From: JAVEDQ01 sp035468175
GTDB lineage: Bacteria > Actinomycetota > Actinomycetes > Frankiales > Frankiaceae
Assembly: GCA_035468175.1 (NCBI GenBank)
Contig: DATITC010000016.1
Location: 1 to 64,000 of the forward strand
Reading direction: 5' to 3'
Length of the DNA stretch: 64,000 nt
The notes beneath the pieces were generated by a model, which saw only the letters and a list, made by a program, of their open reading frames with translations, was not told the DNA's origin and searched no databases. The translations under genes were made by a program, and so were the position numbers. Positions 25,252-32,904 of the stretch are shown here, piece after piece (the stretch's first letter is position 1; each line of letters starts with the position of its first letter).

Positions 25252-26556
25252 TCAGCGCGCCGTGGGCCTCGACGGGACCGGGCCGAGCCGGGGTAGGCCG
25301 CCGAGTGAGTCGGTGGCGTCCCCGACCGCATCGCCCACCGCACCGACGACGCCACCTGCGCCACCGCCACCGGGGCCGCCCGCGGTCGGTGTCTGTCCGG
25401 CGCTGACGTGGCTGCTGGACCGGCCGCCGGTCGTGCTGCTGACGGTTCCGTTGATGAGCTCTCGCAGCGTCCCGGTGATCTGGGGCACGCCGGCGCCCGG
25501 TCCCCTGGAGGTCGTGCTCACGGGCCCCGGCGAGAAGTCGCCGGGCCCGACTGGCACCCCTGGCAATACCGGCAGCCCCGATGGGGATGTGCCGCCCGAG
25601 CCGCTTCCGCCTGAACCGATGTCGACGCCTGCGGAACCCGAGGATCCCGGCGCGGGCGGCGACCCGGTGTTCCCCGCGATGCCCGGGCCGCTCGTCGATC
25701 CCGGCAGTCCGGGCAGCAGCGGCGGTGCGGGGGTACTGAACGCAGGGCCGGCGGGGTCGAGGGGCCAGCCCTGAGCCAGTGCACCCGCGGGGGTGAGCCC
25801 CACGGGCGGCAGAAGGCCGAATACCGGCCGTCCGGTGCTGTCGGACGGTTCGGCTGGGGCGGGGAACAACCCGTCGATCGTGTCGAGCAGCTGCTGTACG
25901 ACCGGCCGGTGTGCCTCCGGCACCGTGCTCAGCAGGCGCTGCACGCGCTCCCGCACCGGCGACAACGAGCTGCTTAGCTCAGCTGGTGGCGCGCTTCCCA
26001 TGAGCTGGACGAGGGTCCGGTCAGCGCCCGCAAGCGAGGTGTCGAGCGCGTCCCACCGCTCGATGTCGGTGCCGCCGGGGTCGGCGCTGACGGTGCGCTC
26101 CGCTTCCGTGACCCGGGCCGACACGAGCTGGACTGCCGGACCGACACCGGAAGTCGGGTCGAGCGCCACCCGGACCGACTGCTCGAACTTCTTGATCGGG
26201 TAGAGCGGCGCGCCGGGTAATGAGCCGGCGGAGGCAGCGGCGACGCCACCCCCGACGAGGGCGACGGCCAACCCGGCAGCGGCGGCCCGTCGGGCGTGCT
26301 TGGACCGCCGGTGCCGAGCGTCCGCGACGTCCGAAGCGGTGGGCCGGGACGCGCCGGCCTCGCCGAGCCGGTGCGCAGCTTCCGCCACGAGCGTGGCGCG
26401 GAGTTGCTCCCGGAACGCGCCGCGCGGCCCGAGCGGTAGCTCGGCGAGTTCGCGCGCGAACGCGGACAGCTGGGTGACGGGTCCGAAGAGCCCGACCGGT
26501 GCCGTCCCGTCCGACGGGAGGTGCGGGGACGGCCGACGTGGCAGCAAGGACGTCAT
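25252..26556 (-). CDS. rsbN: DUF5667-type membrane anti-sigma factor, RsbN-like
   Basis: A 434-residue single-pass membrane protein. An N-terminal cytoplasmic region of about 85 residues (QLSAFARELAELPLGPRGAF) precedes a basic patch and a membrane helix (AAAGLAVALVGGGVAAASAG). Then comes an extracytoplasmic DUF5667-type domain (LPGAPLYPIKKFEQSVRVAL) and a long Pro/Gly/Ser tail. ATG at 26556 follows GGGGGAGG. It lies directly downstream of the ECF sigma gene, like rsbN and bldN in Streptomyces, which also lie near rex. I infer it is the cognate anti-sigma factor. Its tail is much longer and more repetitive than a minimal anti-sigma factor needs. Confidence 0.7.
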   Translation of the reverse strand: MTSLLPRRPSPHLPSDGTAPVGLFGPVTQLSAFARELAELPLGPRGAFREQLRATLVAEAAHRLGEAGASRPTASDVADARHRRSKHARRAAAAGLAVALVGGGVAAASAGSLPGAPLYPIKKFEQSVRVALDPTSGVGPAVQLVSARVTEAERTVSADPGGTDIERWDALDTSLAGADRTLVQLMGSAPPAELSSSLSPVRERVQRLLSTVPEAHRPVVQQLLDTIDGLFPAPAEPSDSTGRPVFGLLPPVGLTPAGALAQGWPLDPAGPAFSTPAPPLLPGLPGSTSGPGIAGNTGSPPAPGSSGSAGVDIGSGGSGSGGTSPSGLPVLPGVPVGPGDFSPGPVSTTSRGPGAGVPQITGTLRELINGTVSSTTGGRSSSHVSAGQTPTAGGPGGGGAGGVVGAVGDAVGDATDSLGGLPRLGPVPSRPTAR

Positions 26557-26654
26557 CGCCACCTCCCCCTGGTGTGCAGTTCCGACATGGTTCCCCCATG
26601 ACCGTCCGCGCAGCCGGGGGAGTGCGCATGGACCTCGTGTCCGGACCGTCCGCC

Positions 26655-26753
26655 CTATAGGGGGATCTCGTCGGACACTGTGCGGAACGAGCGGACGATC
26701 GTGGGGTTACGGATATCGCGCAGGTAGTTGCGCACAGCGCCGACGGACGGCAC
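26655..26753 (-). CDS. candidate 32-residue gene between bldN and rsbN
   Basis: GTG at 26753, nine bases after GGAGG, opens a 32-residue frame. It begins VPSVGAVRNYLRDIRNPTIV and ends RSFRTVSDEIPL. About 27 of 32 third codon positions are G or C, as in true genes here, and it fills the otherwise empty space between the sigma and anti-sigma genes. No family recognised. It might be a small regulator of the sigma/anti-sigma pair, or only a non-functional open frame. Confidence 0.42.
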   Translation of the reverse strand: MPSVGAVRNYLRDIRNPTIVRSFRTVSDEIPL

Positions 26754-26766
26754 GGGCGCCGACCTC

Positions 26767-27741
26767 CTAGCGGAGCTTCTCCGCCGGCAGCAGGCGGGCG
26801 AGGGCGCGGACCGCACGGTATTGCAGCGCCTTGATGGCGCCATCGTTCTTACCCATGATCAGCGCGGTCTCGCTCACCGACAGCCCCTGCAGGAAGCGCA
26901 GCACGATGCACTCCTGCTGCTCCGCGTTCAGCTGGCGAACCGCGTCGAAAAGCGTCTCGTTGGTGAGCGCGTCGAGCACCTGCTTCTCAGGGCCGTCCGC
27001 GGTCTGTGGGGGTGCGGCGTCGAGGATGTCCTCGGTCGTGATCTCGAGGCGGTAGCGGCCCGACTTGTAATGGTCGGCGATGAGGTTGCGAGCGATGGTG
27101 ACGAGCCAGGCGGCGAAGTCGCGGCCCTGCCAGCTGAAGCTGTCGATCCGCCGGAGCGCCCGCAGGAACGTCTCGCTCGCCAGGTCCTCGGCCAGGGCGA
27201 CGCCCCCGACGCGGTAGTAGATGTAGCGGTAGACGAGATCGAGGTAGCGGTCGTAGAGCAACCCGAAGGCGTCCGCCTCGCCGGTCTGCGCCCGCGCGAC
27301 CAAGTCGGCGACGGCGGCGTCCGGGATGTCGGGGGACTCGTCGACCGGCTTGGCCGGCTCGGCGGAGGACAGCTCCGCGGTCGGCTGCGGCTGCGGCGGT
27401 GTCGGCGGAGCCACCGGTGGTGGCGTCCCTCGTCCGTCGACGGCATGCAACATCCCGCTCGACGACTCCGTCGGCTCCGGGACCGATCCCACGTCGCCCG
27501 ACGCCGGCACGGAATCGCTGATCGTTCGCGGAGCCGCTGTGCCGAGCCGGGGTTGGGCCGATGGGGTGGCGTGCCGCTTCGACGAACCCACCGGGGTCTC
27601 GGTCCCGGCCAGACCATCGCCCCGGGAGCGGCCGTCGAGCCCGGCACGTCGGCGGGGAGCCGTCCGGAAGCGGACGATCTCCTCGTTGAGCTCGGCGAGG
27701 CCGAGCAGCGGAGGCTGTCCGCGCGCGCAGCGACGCGCCAT
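26767..27741 (-). CDS. bldN: ECF sigma factor with long N-terminal extension, BldN-like
   Basis: A 324-residue sigma factor. Sigma-70 region 2 is visible around residues 165-230 (LLYDRYLDLVYRYIYYRVGG, FLRALRRIDSFSWQGRDFAA) and region 4 near the C-terminus (LNAEQQECIVLRFLQGLSVS, then MGKNDGAIKALQYRAVRAL). The first 140 residues are Pro/Ser-rich and may be a pro-sequence, as in Streptomyces BldN, which is proteolytically activated. The sequence and the location next to an RsbN-like anti-sigma gene and upstream of rex-hem match the Streptomyces bldN locus. In Streptomyces BldN controls chaplin and rodlin genes of aerial hyphae. The start codon is uncertain because no ribosome-binding site is seen. 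Confidence 0.75.
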   Translation of the reverse strand: MARRCARGQPPLLGLAELNEEIVRFRTAPRRRAGLDGRSRGDGLAGTETPVGSSKRHATPSAQPRLGTAAPRTISDSVPASGDVGSVPEPTESSSGMLHAVDGRGTPPPVAPPTPPQPQPTAELSSAEPAKPVDESPDIPDAAVADLVARAQTGEADAFGLLYDRYLDLVYRYIYYRVGGVALAEDLASETFLRALRRIDSFSWQGRDFAAWLVTIARNLIADHYKSGRYRLEITTEDILDAAPPQTADGPEKQVLDALTNETLFDAVRQLNAEQQECIVLRFLQGLSVSETALIMGKNDGAIKALQYRAVRALARLLPAEKLR

Positions 27742-27960
27742 CAGCGGACCAACCGCGGATCGCGTTCGGCCAGGGACGCCGTAGTCCCCGGGTACTGGGC
27801 GTACATAGGACTCCCGGCGTGCTGCTGGGTTCAGTCTCGGGACTCGCGAGGTAGGTTACGTCCCCCCTGGAACGGGTTCCCAACCGCTGCCGTCACGGCA
27901 ACGGGGGGAAACGCTCGCGAACGCCCCCGCCGACCAGCACGATCGCGCTACGGTCCTGCC

Positions 27961-30078
27961 ATGAGCGGCTCCGGGCCGGTGTCGGCGGCAAGGCTCGGCC
28001 TGCCCGCGCCGCGGCAGGAGTCGGTGCGGTCGGCCGAGCCGACACCGGACGGTGCCGTGACTCGCTCCGAGGTCCCCACCGAGGCGCACGCCGCCGTCGT
28101 CGACGACCCCGCGGACACCGGATCGGACCGCGTCGCGGTTGACCTGCTCGAACTCCTCGGGGCGGGTAGCCCCGGCCCCGGGCCGTCCGGCTCCGAACCG
28201 CCGGGCAGCGAACTGGGCGACTTCGAACCGCATCAGCACTTCGAACCGCATCAGGTCGGACCGCCCCGCATCGAAGCCGAGCCCATCACCCGCACCAATG
28301 GGGTCTGGCTCTGGCTGTGGGGCCCGCTGCTGGTCGCGGTCGTCGTGGTCTCTTTCCTCGGCGGGATGGTCTCGGCGCCAGTGGCGTTGCCGTCGGCGGC
28401 GCAGGCGCACCCGGCGGCCATCGTCGACGTACGCGGTCGGCCACTCGACACCGTCGACCCTCCCGCCTCGGCCGAGCAGCTCCCGGCCGACCAACTGCCG
28501 GAGCTGCTGCTGCGGTCCGTCGTCGCCGTCCAGGACCCGGGGTACTTCTCGCGACGCAGCCTCTCCGCCGCCGACCTGGTGAAGGCCGGAGCCGCTGACG
28601 TCATGCGGGTCCGGCGGCGCGGGACCACCATCGAGGAGCGCTACGCCCGGCAGGTCGGGGTGGCCGCTGGGTCCCAGCTGCCGTCGCTGCGGGAGTCGAC
28701 CGTCGCCGTGCGGCTTTCCCAGCGTCTCTCCCGCCGAGCGCTGCTGACCCGCTACGTCAACGGCATGTACTTCGGCAACGGGGTCTACGGAATCGCGGCT
28801 GCGGCCCGCTTCTACTTCGGCGTCCAGGTGACGTCGCTCGACGCCGCCCAGATCGGACTGCTGGTGGGTGTCGCGGACGATCCGTCCCGGCACAACCCGG
28901 TGACCGCTCCGGCCCAAGCGATCCACGCGCAACAGTCGGCGCTCGGAGCCATGCGGGACGCCGGTCTGCTGACCCCTGCCCAGACCGACGCCGCCGTGCG
29001 CGAGCCGGTGGACGCGCGGGCGCACCGGCAGCTGGAGCGACCGTCGGCGGCACCCGACTTCACGGCCCTCGTCGAATCGTCGCTGCTCTCCCGCTTCGGC
29101 GACGACGTCGTCTACGGCCAGGACCTCCAGGTCGTCACACCGCTTGACCTGGACCTGCAGACGGCGCTGGGTGAGACGGTGCGCCGCCTGGTGCCGACCA
29201 ACGTTCCCGCGGTGCTCGCGGTGGCCACCGATCCGCGCAGTGGCGACATCCGCGCGATGCTCAACCGGGGACCGAGTTCGTCGGCCACCGGGCCGGAGGG
29301 TGCCAGCGACGTGCTGTTCAGCCGTCGTCCGCTGGGAACCCTGGCCGGCGCGCTGCCGACTCGGGTCGGCGACGGAGGGTCGGCCAGCCTTGGTGAGGTC
29401 GCCGCCGCGGTCGGCGCGGTCGCCGCCGACGGCATCCGGCACGACCTGCGCCCGCTGACCGGCGTCACCCGTCCCGCCGCCGCCGGCCGCCCGGCCGAAA
29501 TACTCGACCTCGCCGACCCGCTGCCGGTCGGGCGGCAGATTCTGGCTCGGGACGCCGCCTCCTCGGTCACCGGGACCTACCGGGCCACCGCACGCGCCGG
29601 CGGGTCGGAGGCGGCGGGACTGCCCTTCGCGCTCGCCGTCGTCGCGGGCACGACGAACGGGCAGAGCTGGTACATCGGTTGCGTCCCCGACCTCTGCCTG
29701 ACCGTCTGGACCGGCGCCCCCGGCGTCGATCTGCCCGCGTCGATCGTTGTCCAGACCTTCCGGCAGTACCTCGCCGCCGCCCCCGGGCGGATCACCCTCC
29801 CGAGCCTCCCGCAGCCCCCGGCGGAATCGCAGCGGCCCGCTTCGACGCCGGTCGTGACCACGACGCCCGCACCCACGCCGACGAGCACGGTCCCCCTGAG
29901 CCCGGCTCCGTCCGTGGCTCCCACCGGCAAGGCGCGCCCAAGCGTCACTCCGACCCCGACCGGCAGCACGCCGACGCCGAAGCCCTCCCCGTCGCCGGGC
30001 ACCGGCGCCGCCGGAGGGGACGCCGCCGGGCCGCCGAACGGAACGGGAACGACGCCTCACGATCGGACCGGAACGTGA
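27961..30078 (+). CDS. degenerate class A penicillin-binding protein-like membrane protein
   Basis: A 705-residue protein with a disordered cytoplasmic N-terminus, a membrane helix at about 117-142, and a GT51-like domain recognisable from YVNGMYFGNGVYGIAAAARF (from residue 265). The GT51 catalytic glutamate motif (EDxxF) reads QDPGYF, with Gln at residue 191, and the usual TITQQ motif is TTIEERYA. The transpeptidase-like part lacks a clear SxxK and its KTG box reads AGTTNGQ near residue 562. The C-terminus is a Pro/Thr-rich tail. ATG at 27961 follows TACGGT by six bases, as in other leaderless starts. It looks like a non-catalytic PBP homologue, possibly structural or regulatory in peptidoglycan assembly. 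Confidence 0.75.
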   Translation: MSGSGPVSAARLGLPAPRQESVRSAEPTPDGAVTRSEVPTEAHAAVVDDPADTGSDRVAVDLLELLGAGSPGPGPSGSEPPGSELGDFEPHQHFEPHQVGPPRIEAEPITRTNGVWLWLWGPLLVAVVVVSFLGGMVSAPVALPSAAQAHPAAIVDVRGRPLDTVDPPASAEQLPADQLPELLLRSVVAVQDPGYFSRRSLSAADLVKAGAADVMRVRRRGTTIEERYARQVGVAAGSQLPSLRESTVAVRLSQRLSRRALLTRYVNGMYFGNGVYGIAAAARFYFGVQVTSLDAAQIGLLVGVADDPSRHNPVTAPAQAIHAQQSALGAMRDAGLLTPAQTDAAVREPVDARAHRQLERPSAAPDFTALVESSLLSRFGDDVVYGQDLQVVTPLDLDLQTALGETVRRLVPTNVPAVLAVATDPRSGDIRAMLNRGPSSSATGPEGASDVLFSRRPLGTLAGALPTRVGDGGSASLGEVAAAVGAVAADGIRHDLRPLTGVTRPAAAGRPAEILDLADPLPVGRQILARDAASSVTGTYRATARAGGSEAAGLPFALAVVAGTTNGQSWYIGCVPDLCLTVWTGAPGVDLPASIVVQTFRQYLAAAPGRITLPSLPQPPAESQRPASTPVVTTTPAPTPTSTVPLSPAPSVAPTGKARPSVTPTPTGSTPTPKPSPSPGTGAAGGDAAGPPNGTGTTPHDRTGT
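28221..28256 (+). repeat. 18-base tandem duplication in PBP-like gene
   Basis: CTTCGAACCGCATCAG is repeated with an 18-base period at 28221 and 28239, duplicating six residues (HFEPHQ-type) in the disordered N-terminus just before the membrane helix of the PBP-like protein. Confidence 0.9.
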
Positions 30079-30175
30079 TCCCCAGCCACGGCGCTCCGGT
30101 GTGTAAGACTTCCGCGCTGCCGGGCCGCCGACTCACCAGCTCGGGACGCGAGCCCAGGTAGGAAGGCGGTCTCAG

Positions 30176-31744
30176 GTGTCGGAGCACGGGAACGACGACC
30201 CCGCGATGCGCAATGTCGCGGACCTCGTCCGGGCCGCCGGCCGCACAGCCGGGGACAAGACCGCCTTGATCGACGGGGCCCGTTCGATCAGCTGGTCCGC
30301 CCTCGACGCCGAGGTCGACCGTGCGGCCGCCGCGTTCGTCGGCCTGGGCCTCGCACCCGGCTCGCGCGTCGCGCTCGCGCTCGGCAACACCCTCGACTTC
30401 CCGGTGGCTTACTTCGGTGTGCTGCGGGCCGGACTCGTCGCGCTGCCGGTCAACCCGGGCAACACCGCCCGGGAGTTCTCCCACGTGCTCGATGACTCCG
30501 GGGCCGCCGTGCTCGTCGCCGGACCAACCGCGCTGGACGCGGTCGAATCCGCCATCACCGACCGAGCCGACCTGTTGGTCCTCGGTGCGGGTGGCGCGAC
30601 GCCGGTGTCGGGTCGCCGCTTCGAGGATCTGCTCGCCGACCAGGCTTCCGGCCAGCGGCCCCAGGGCGAGGCCGTCGGTGTCGACGACCTCGCGGTGCTC
30701 ATCTACACCTCGGGCACGTCCGGCCGTCCCCGTGGCGCGATGCTCTCGCACCGGGCGTTGCTCGCCGACCTCGCCCACGTCAGCCGGATCGAGCCGCCGC
30801 CGACGCGCGCCGACGACGTCGTGCTGCTGGTGCTGCCGCTGTTCCACATCTTCGGTCTCAACACGGGGCTCGGGATGGTCGCCGCGGCCGGGGCGACCGG
30901 TGTGCTGGTCGACCGCTTCGACCCGGCGGGTTCGGCCGAGCTGATCCGGCGGCACGCGGTGACCAGCCTGGTCGGAGCTCCGCCGATGTACGTCGCCTGG
31001 TCGCTCCTCCCCGGCACGGGCGAGGCGTTCGCCTCGGTGCGGCTGGCCGTGTCCGGCGCGGCCCCGCTGCCGGTGGACGCGCTCCAACGCTTCCGGGTCC
31101 AGACCGGACTTCGGGTGCACGAGGGCTACGGGCTCACTGAGACCGCGCCGAGCGTGACGAGCACGTTGTGCAGCTTCGAACCGAAGGCGGGGTCCATCGG
31201 CCGGCCCGTCCCCGGGGTCGAGGTGTCGCTGGTCGACGCCTCGGGAGCCGAGGTCGACCCGGACGACCCGGGCGAAATCAGGGTGCGGGGCGGCAACCTG
31301 TTCTCCGGCTACTGGCCGGACGGTCGCGAGGGACCGGACGCCGAGGGGTGGTGGTGCACCGGGGACGTCGCCGTGGCGGACGGCGCCGGCGACCTGACCC
31401 TGGTCGACCGTCGCCGCGAGCTGATTCTGGTCAGCGGGTTCAACGTCTATCCGCGAGAGGTGGAGTCGGTCCTCGCCACCCATCCGGACGTGGCCGAGGT
31501 CGCCGTCCTCGCGATGCCGCATCCCTACACCGGTTCGGCGGTCAAGGCGATCGTCGTCCCACGGCGCGAGTCGGACGGGACACCCGTTCCCGTCTCGACG
31601 GAGGCGCTGCTCGTGTATGCGGGCACGTATCTGGCGCGCTTCAAGTGCCCTACCAGCATCGAGATCGTCGACGCGCTGCCGTACACCGCCACGGGCAAGA
31701 TCGCCAAGGGGCAGCTCCGGGAAGCGTCGGGGTCGCCGTTCTGA
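30176..31744 (+). CDS. AMP-dependent acyl-CoA synthetase/ligase
   Basis: A 522-residue ANL-superfamily adenylating enzyme. The P-loop-like motif IYTSGTSGRPRGAML, the A5 motif EGYGLTETAPSVTS, the A7 Asp in WWCTGDVAVADG and the C-terminal catalytic Lys in YTATGKIAKGQLRE are all present, so it should activate a carboxylic acid to its CoA ester. GTG at 30176 has AGGAAGG ten bases upstream. It lies upstream of the glutaredoxin-like gene, whose frame overlaps its stop. Chain-length preference cannot be told. Confidence 0.88.
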   Translation: MSEHGNDDPAMRNVADLVRAAGRTAGDKTALIDGARSISWSALDAEVDRAAAAFVGLGLAPGSRVALALGNTLDFPVAYFGVLRAGLVALPVNPGNTAREFSHVLDDSGAAVLVAGPTALDAVESAITDRADLLVLGAGGATPVSGRRFEDLLADQASGQRPQGEAVGVDDLAVLIYTSGTSGRPRGAMLSHRALLADLAHVSRIEPPPTRADDVVLLVLPLFHIFGLNTGLGMVAAAGATGVLVDRFDPAGSAELIRRHAVTSLVGAPPMYVAWSLLPGTGEAFASVRLAVSGAAPLPVDALQRFRVQTGLRVHEGYGLTETAPSVTSTLCSFEPKAGSIGRPVPGVEVSLVDASGAEVDPDDPGEIRVRGGNLFSGYWPDGREGPDAEGWWCTGDVAVADGAGDLTLVDRRRELILVSGFNVYPREVESVLATHPDVAEVAVLAMPHPYTGSAVKAIVVPRRESDGTPVPVSTEALLVYAGTYLARFKCPTSIEIVDALPYTATGKIAKGQLREASGSPF

Positions 31745-32007
31745 GCCTGCCCGACCGGCCATGCCGGATCCGCCTGCTGACCAGGCCGGGGTGTTCGCTG
31801 TGCGCTGCTGCGCGGGAAAGCGTGGCGACGATCGCGGCCGACGCGGACGTCGACTGGGACGAGCGGGACGTCGACGCCGATCCCGACCTGGCCGACGAGT
31901 ACGGCGACCGGGTGCCGGTGGTCCTGCTGGACGGTGCGGAGCACGCCTACTGGCGGGTCGACGAGCAGCGGCTCCGCAACGCGTTGCAAGGCCGGCGCAC
32001 CTACTGA
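31741..32007 (+). CDS. glutaredoxin-like protein
   Basis: An 88-residue thioredoxin-fold protein with the redox motif CSLC in LLTRPGCSLCAAARE, and RVPVVLLDG containing the cis-proline. It matches the glutaredoxin-like gene (Rv0508) upstream of hemA in mycobacteria. No ATG, GTG or TTG is available in frame before the domain. The best start is CTG at 31741, overlapping the stop of the acyl-CoA ligase gene (CTGA); this unusual start needs confirmation. Likely a small disulfide reductase. Confidence 0.78.
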   Translation: MSLPDRPCRIRLLTRPGCSLCAAARESVATIAADADVDWDERDVDADPDLADEYGDRVPVVLLDGAEHAYWRVDEQRLRNALQGRRTY

Positions 32008-32019
32008 CGCGGGGGCGAA

Positions 32020-32039
32020 CGTGATCGCCCGTGTTCACG
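32020..32039. promoter_or_regulatory. rex: Rex operator candidate upstream of rex
   Basis: CGTGATC and GTTCACG at 32020-32026 and 32033-32039 form an imperfect inverted repeat, resembling the TGTGAAC/GTTCACA half-sites bound by Rex in Streptomyces, where Rex represses its own rex-hemACD operon at high NAD/NADH. Spacing here is six bases, wider than the usual site, so confidence is modest. Confidence 0.4.
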
Positions 32040-32172
32040 CAGGGTGAGCGAAGCAACCCCTCGCGGCCGGGTTACCGGCGGTACTGTAAGAGGGACCGCG
32101 TCGATTCGTCGAGCCGATTCCGGCTCCTTGGATCGGACGACGGTTCACGTCGTCGAGCGAGGAGCGGGACGG

Positions 32173-32904
32173 GTGAGCGCAGCGCGGAGCGGGGCCGGCC
32201 GTCCGGCCGTCCCGCCGGCCACCGTGGCGCGGCTACCTCTCTACCTGCGGGCTCTGACTGCTCTCCTGGACGACGGGATGCCGACCGTTTCGAGTGAGGC
32301 GCTGGCCGCCGCCGTCGGCGTCACCGGCGCCAAGGTTCGTAAGGACCTGAGCCAACTCGGCAGCTACGGCACGCGAGGAGTCGGGTACGACGTGGCCTCC
32401 CTGACCGACGAGATCAGCCGTGAGTTGGGACTCACTCAGAACCGCTCTGTCGTGCTGGTCGGCGTCGGCAACCTGGGGCGCGCCCTGGCCGGCTACGGCG
32501 GTTTCGCCGCCCGTGGCTTCCGCGTCGCCGGCCTGCTCGACGTTGACCCGCGCCGGGTCGGTGAGGTGTTCGGAGGCGTCCGGGTCCGACCGCTCGAGGA
32601 GCTCGAGCAGGTGGTGCAGGACGCCGGCACCCCCATTGGCGTAATCGCGACGCCTGCCGGAGCCGCTCAGGGGGTGTGTGACCGCATGGTCGCCTGCGGG
32701 GTCCGCAGCATCCTCAACTTCGCCCCCGTCGTGCTCGTCGTGCCCGCCGGCGTCGAACTGCGCAAGGTCGATCTCGCGGTCGAACTGCAGATCCTGTCCT
32801 TCCACGAGGCCCGCCGGGTACCGGAGCTGGTCGACCCGGCACGACCGATCGCGATCACTCCGGCCCGGTCGGCGCCGGCCGCTTCGGGGGTGCTGGTCCG
32901 ATGA
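32173..32904 (+). CDS. rex: redox-sensing transcriptional repressor Rex
   Basis: A 243-residue NADH-sensing repressor. An N-terminal winged helix (LPLYLRALTALLDDGMPTVS, then VTGAKVRKDLSQLGSYGTRG) is followed by a Rossmann domain with VVLVGVGNLGRALAGY. High NADH releases Rex from DNA, derepressing respiratory genes. GTG at 32173 has GAGGAG about ten bases upstream and gives the usual family length; the frame is open earlier to 32044. It heads the hem operon: hemA starts inside its stop codon (ATGA). Confidence 0.93.
   Translation: MSAARSGAGRPAVPPATVARLPLYLRALTALLDDGMPTVSSEALAAAVGVTGAKVRKDLSQLGSYGTRGVGYDVASLTDEISRELGLTQNRSVVLVGVGNLGRALAGYGGFAARGFRVAGLLDVDPRRVGEVFGGVRVRPLEELEQVVQDAGTPIGVIATPAGAAQGVCDRMVACGVRSILNFAPVVLVVPAGVELRKVDLAVELQILSFHEARRVPELVDPARPIAITPARSAPAASGVLVR

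Noticed and set aside
26728..27960. Long open frame in front of the PBP-like gene on the plus strand
   Set aside because: It is antisense to the well-supported BldN-like sigma gene and has no family character; the start at 27961 fits the -10 spacing.
27742..27960. BldD-type operator upstream of the BldN-like gene
   Set aside because: I looked for the ACnCnGnGT palindrome expected from Streptomyces and saw no convincing match.
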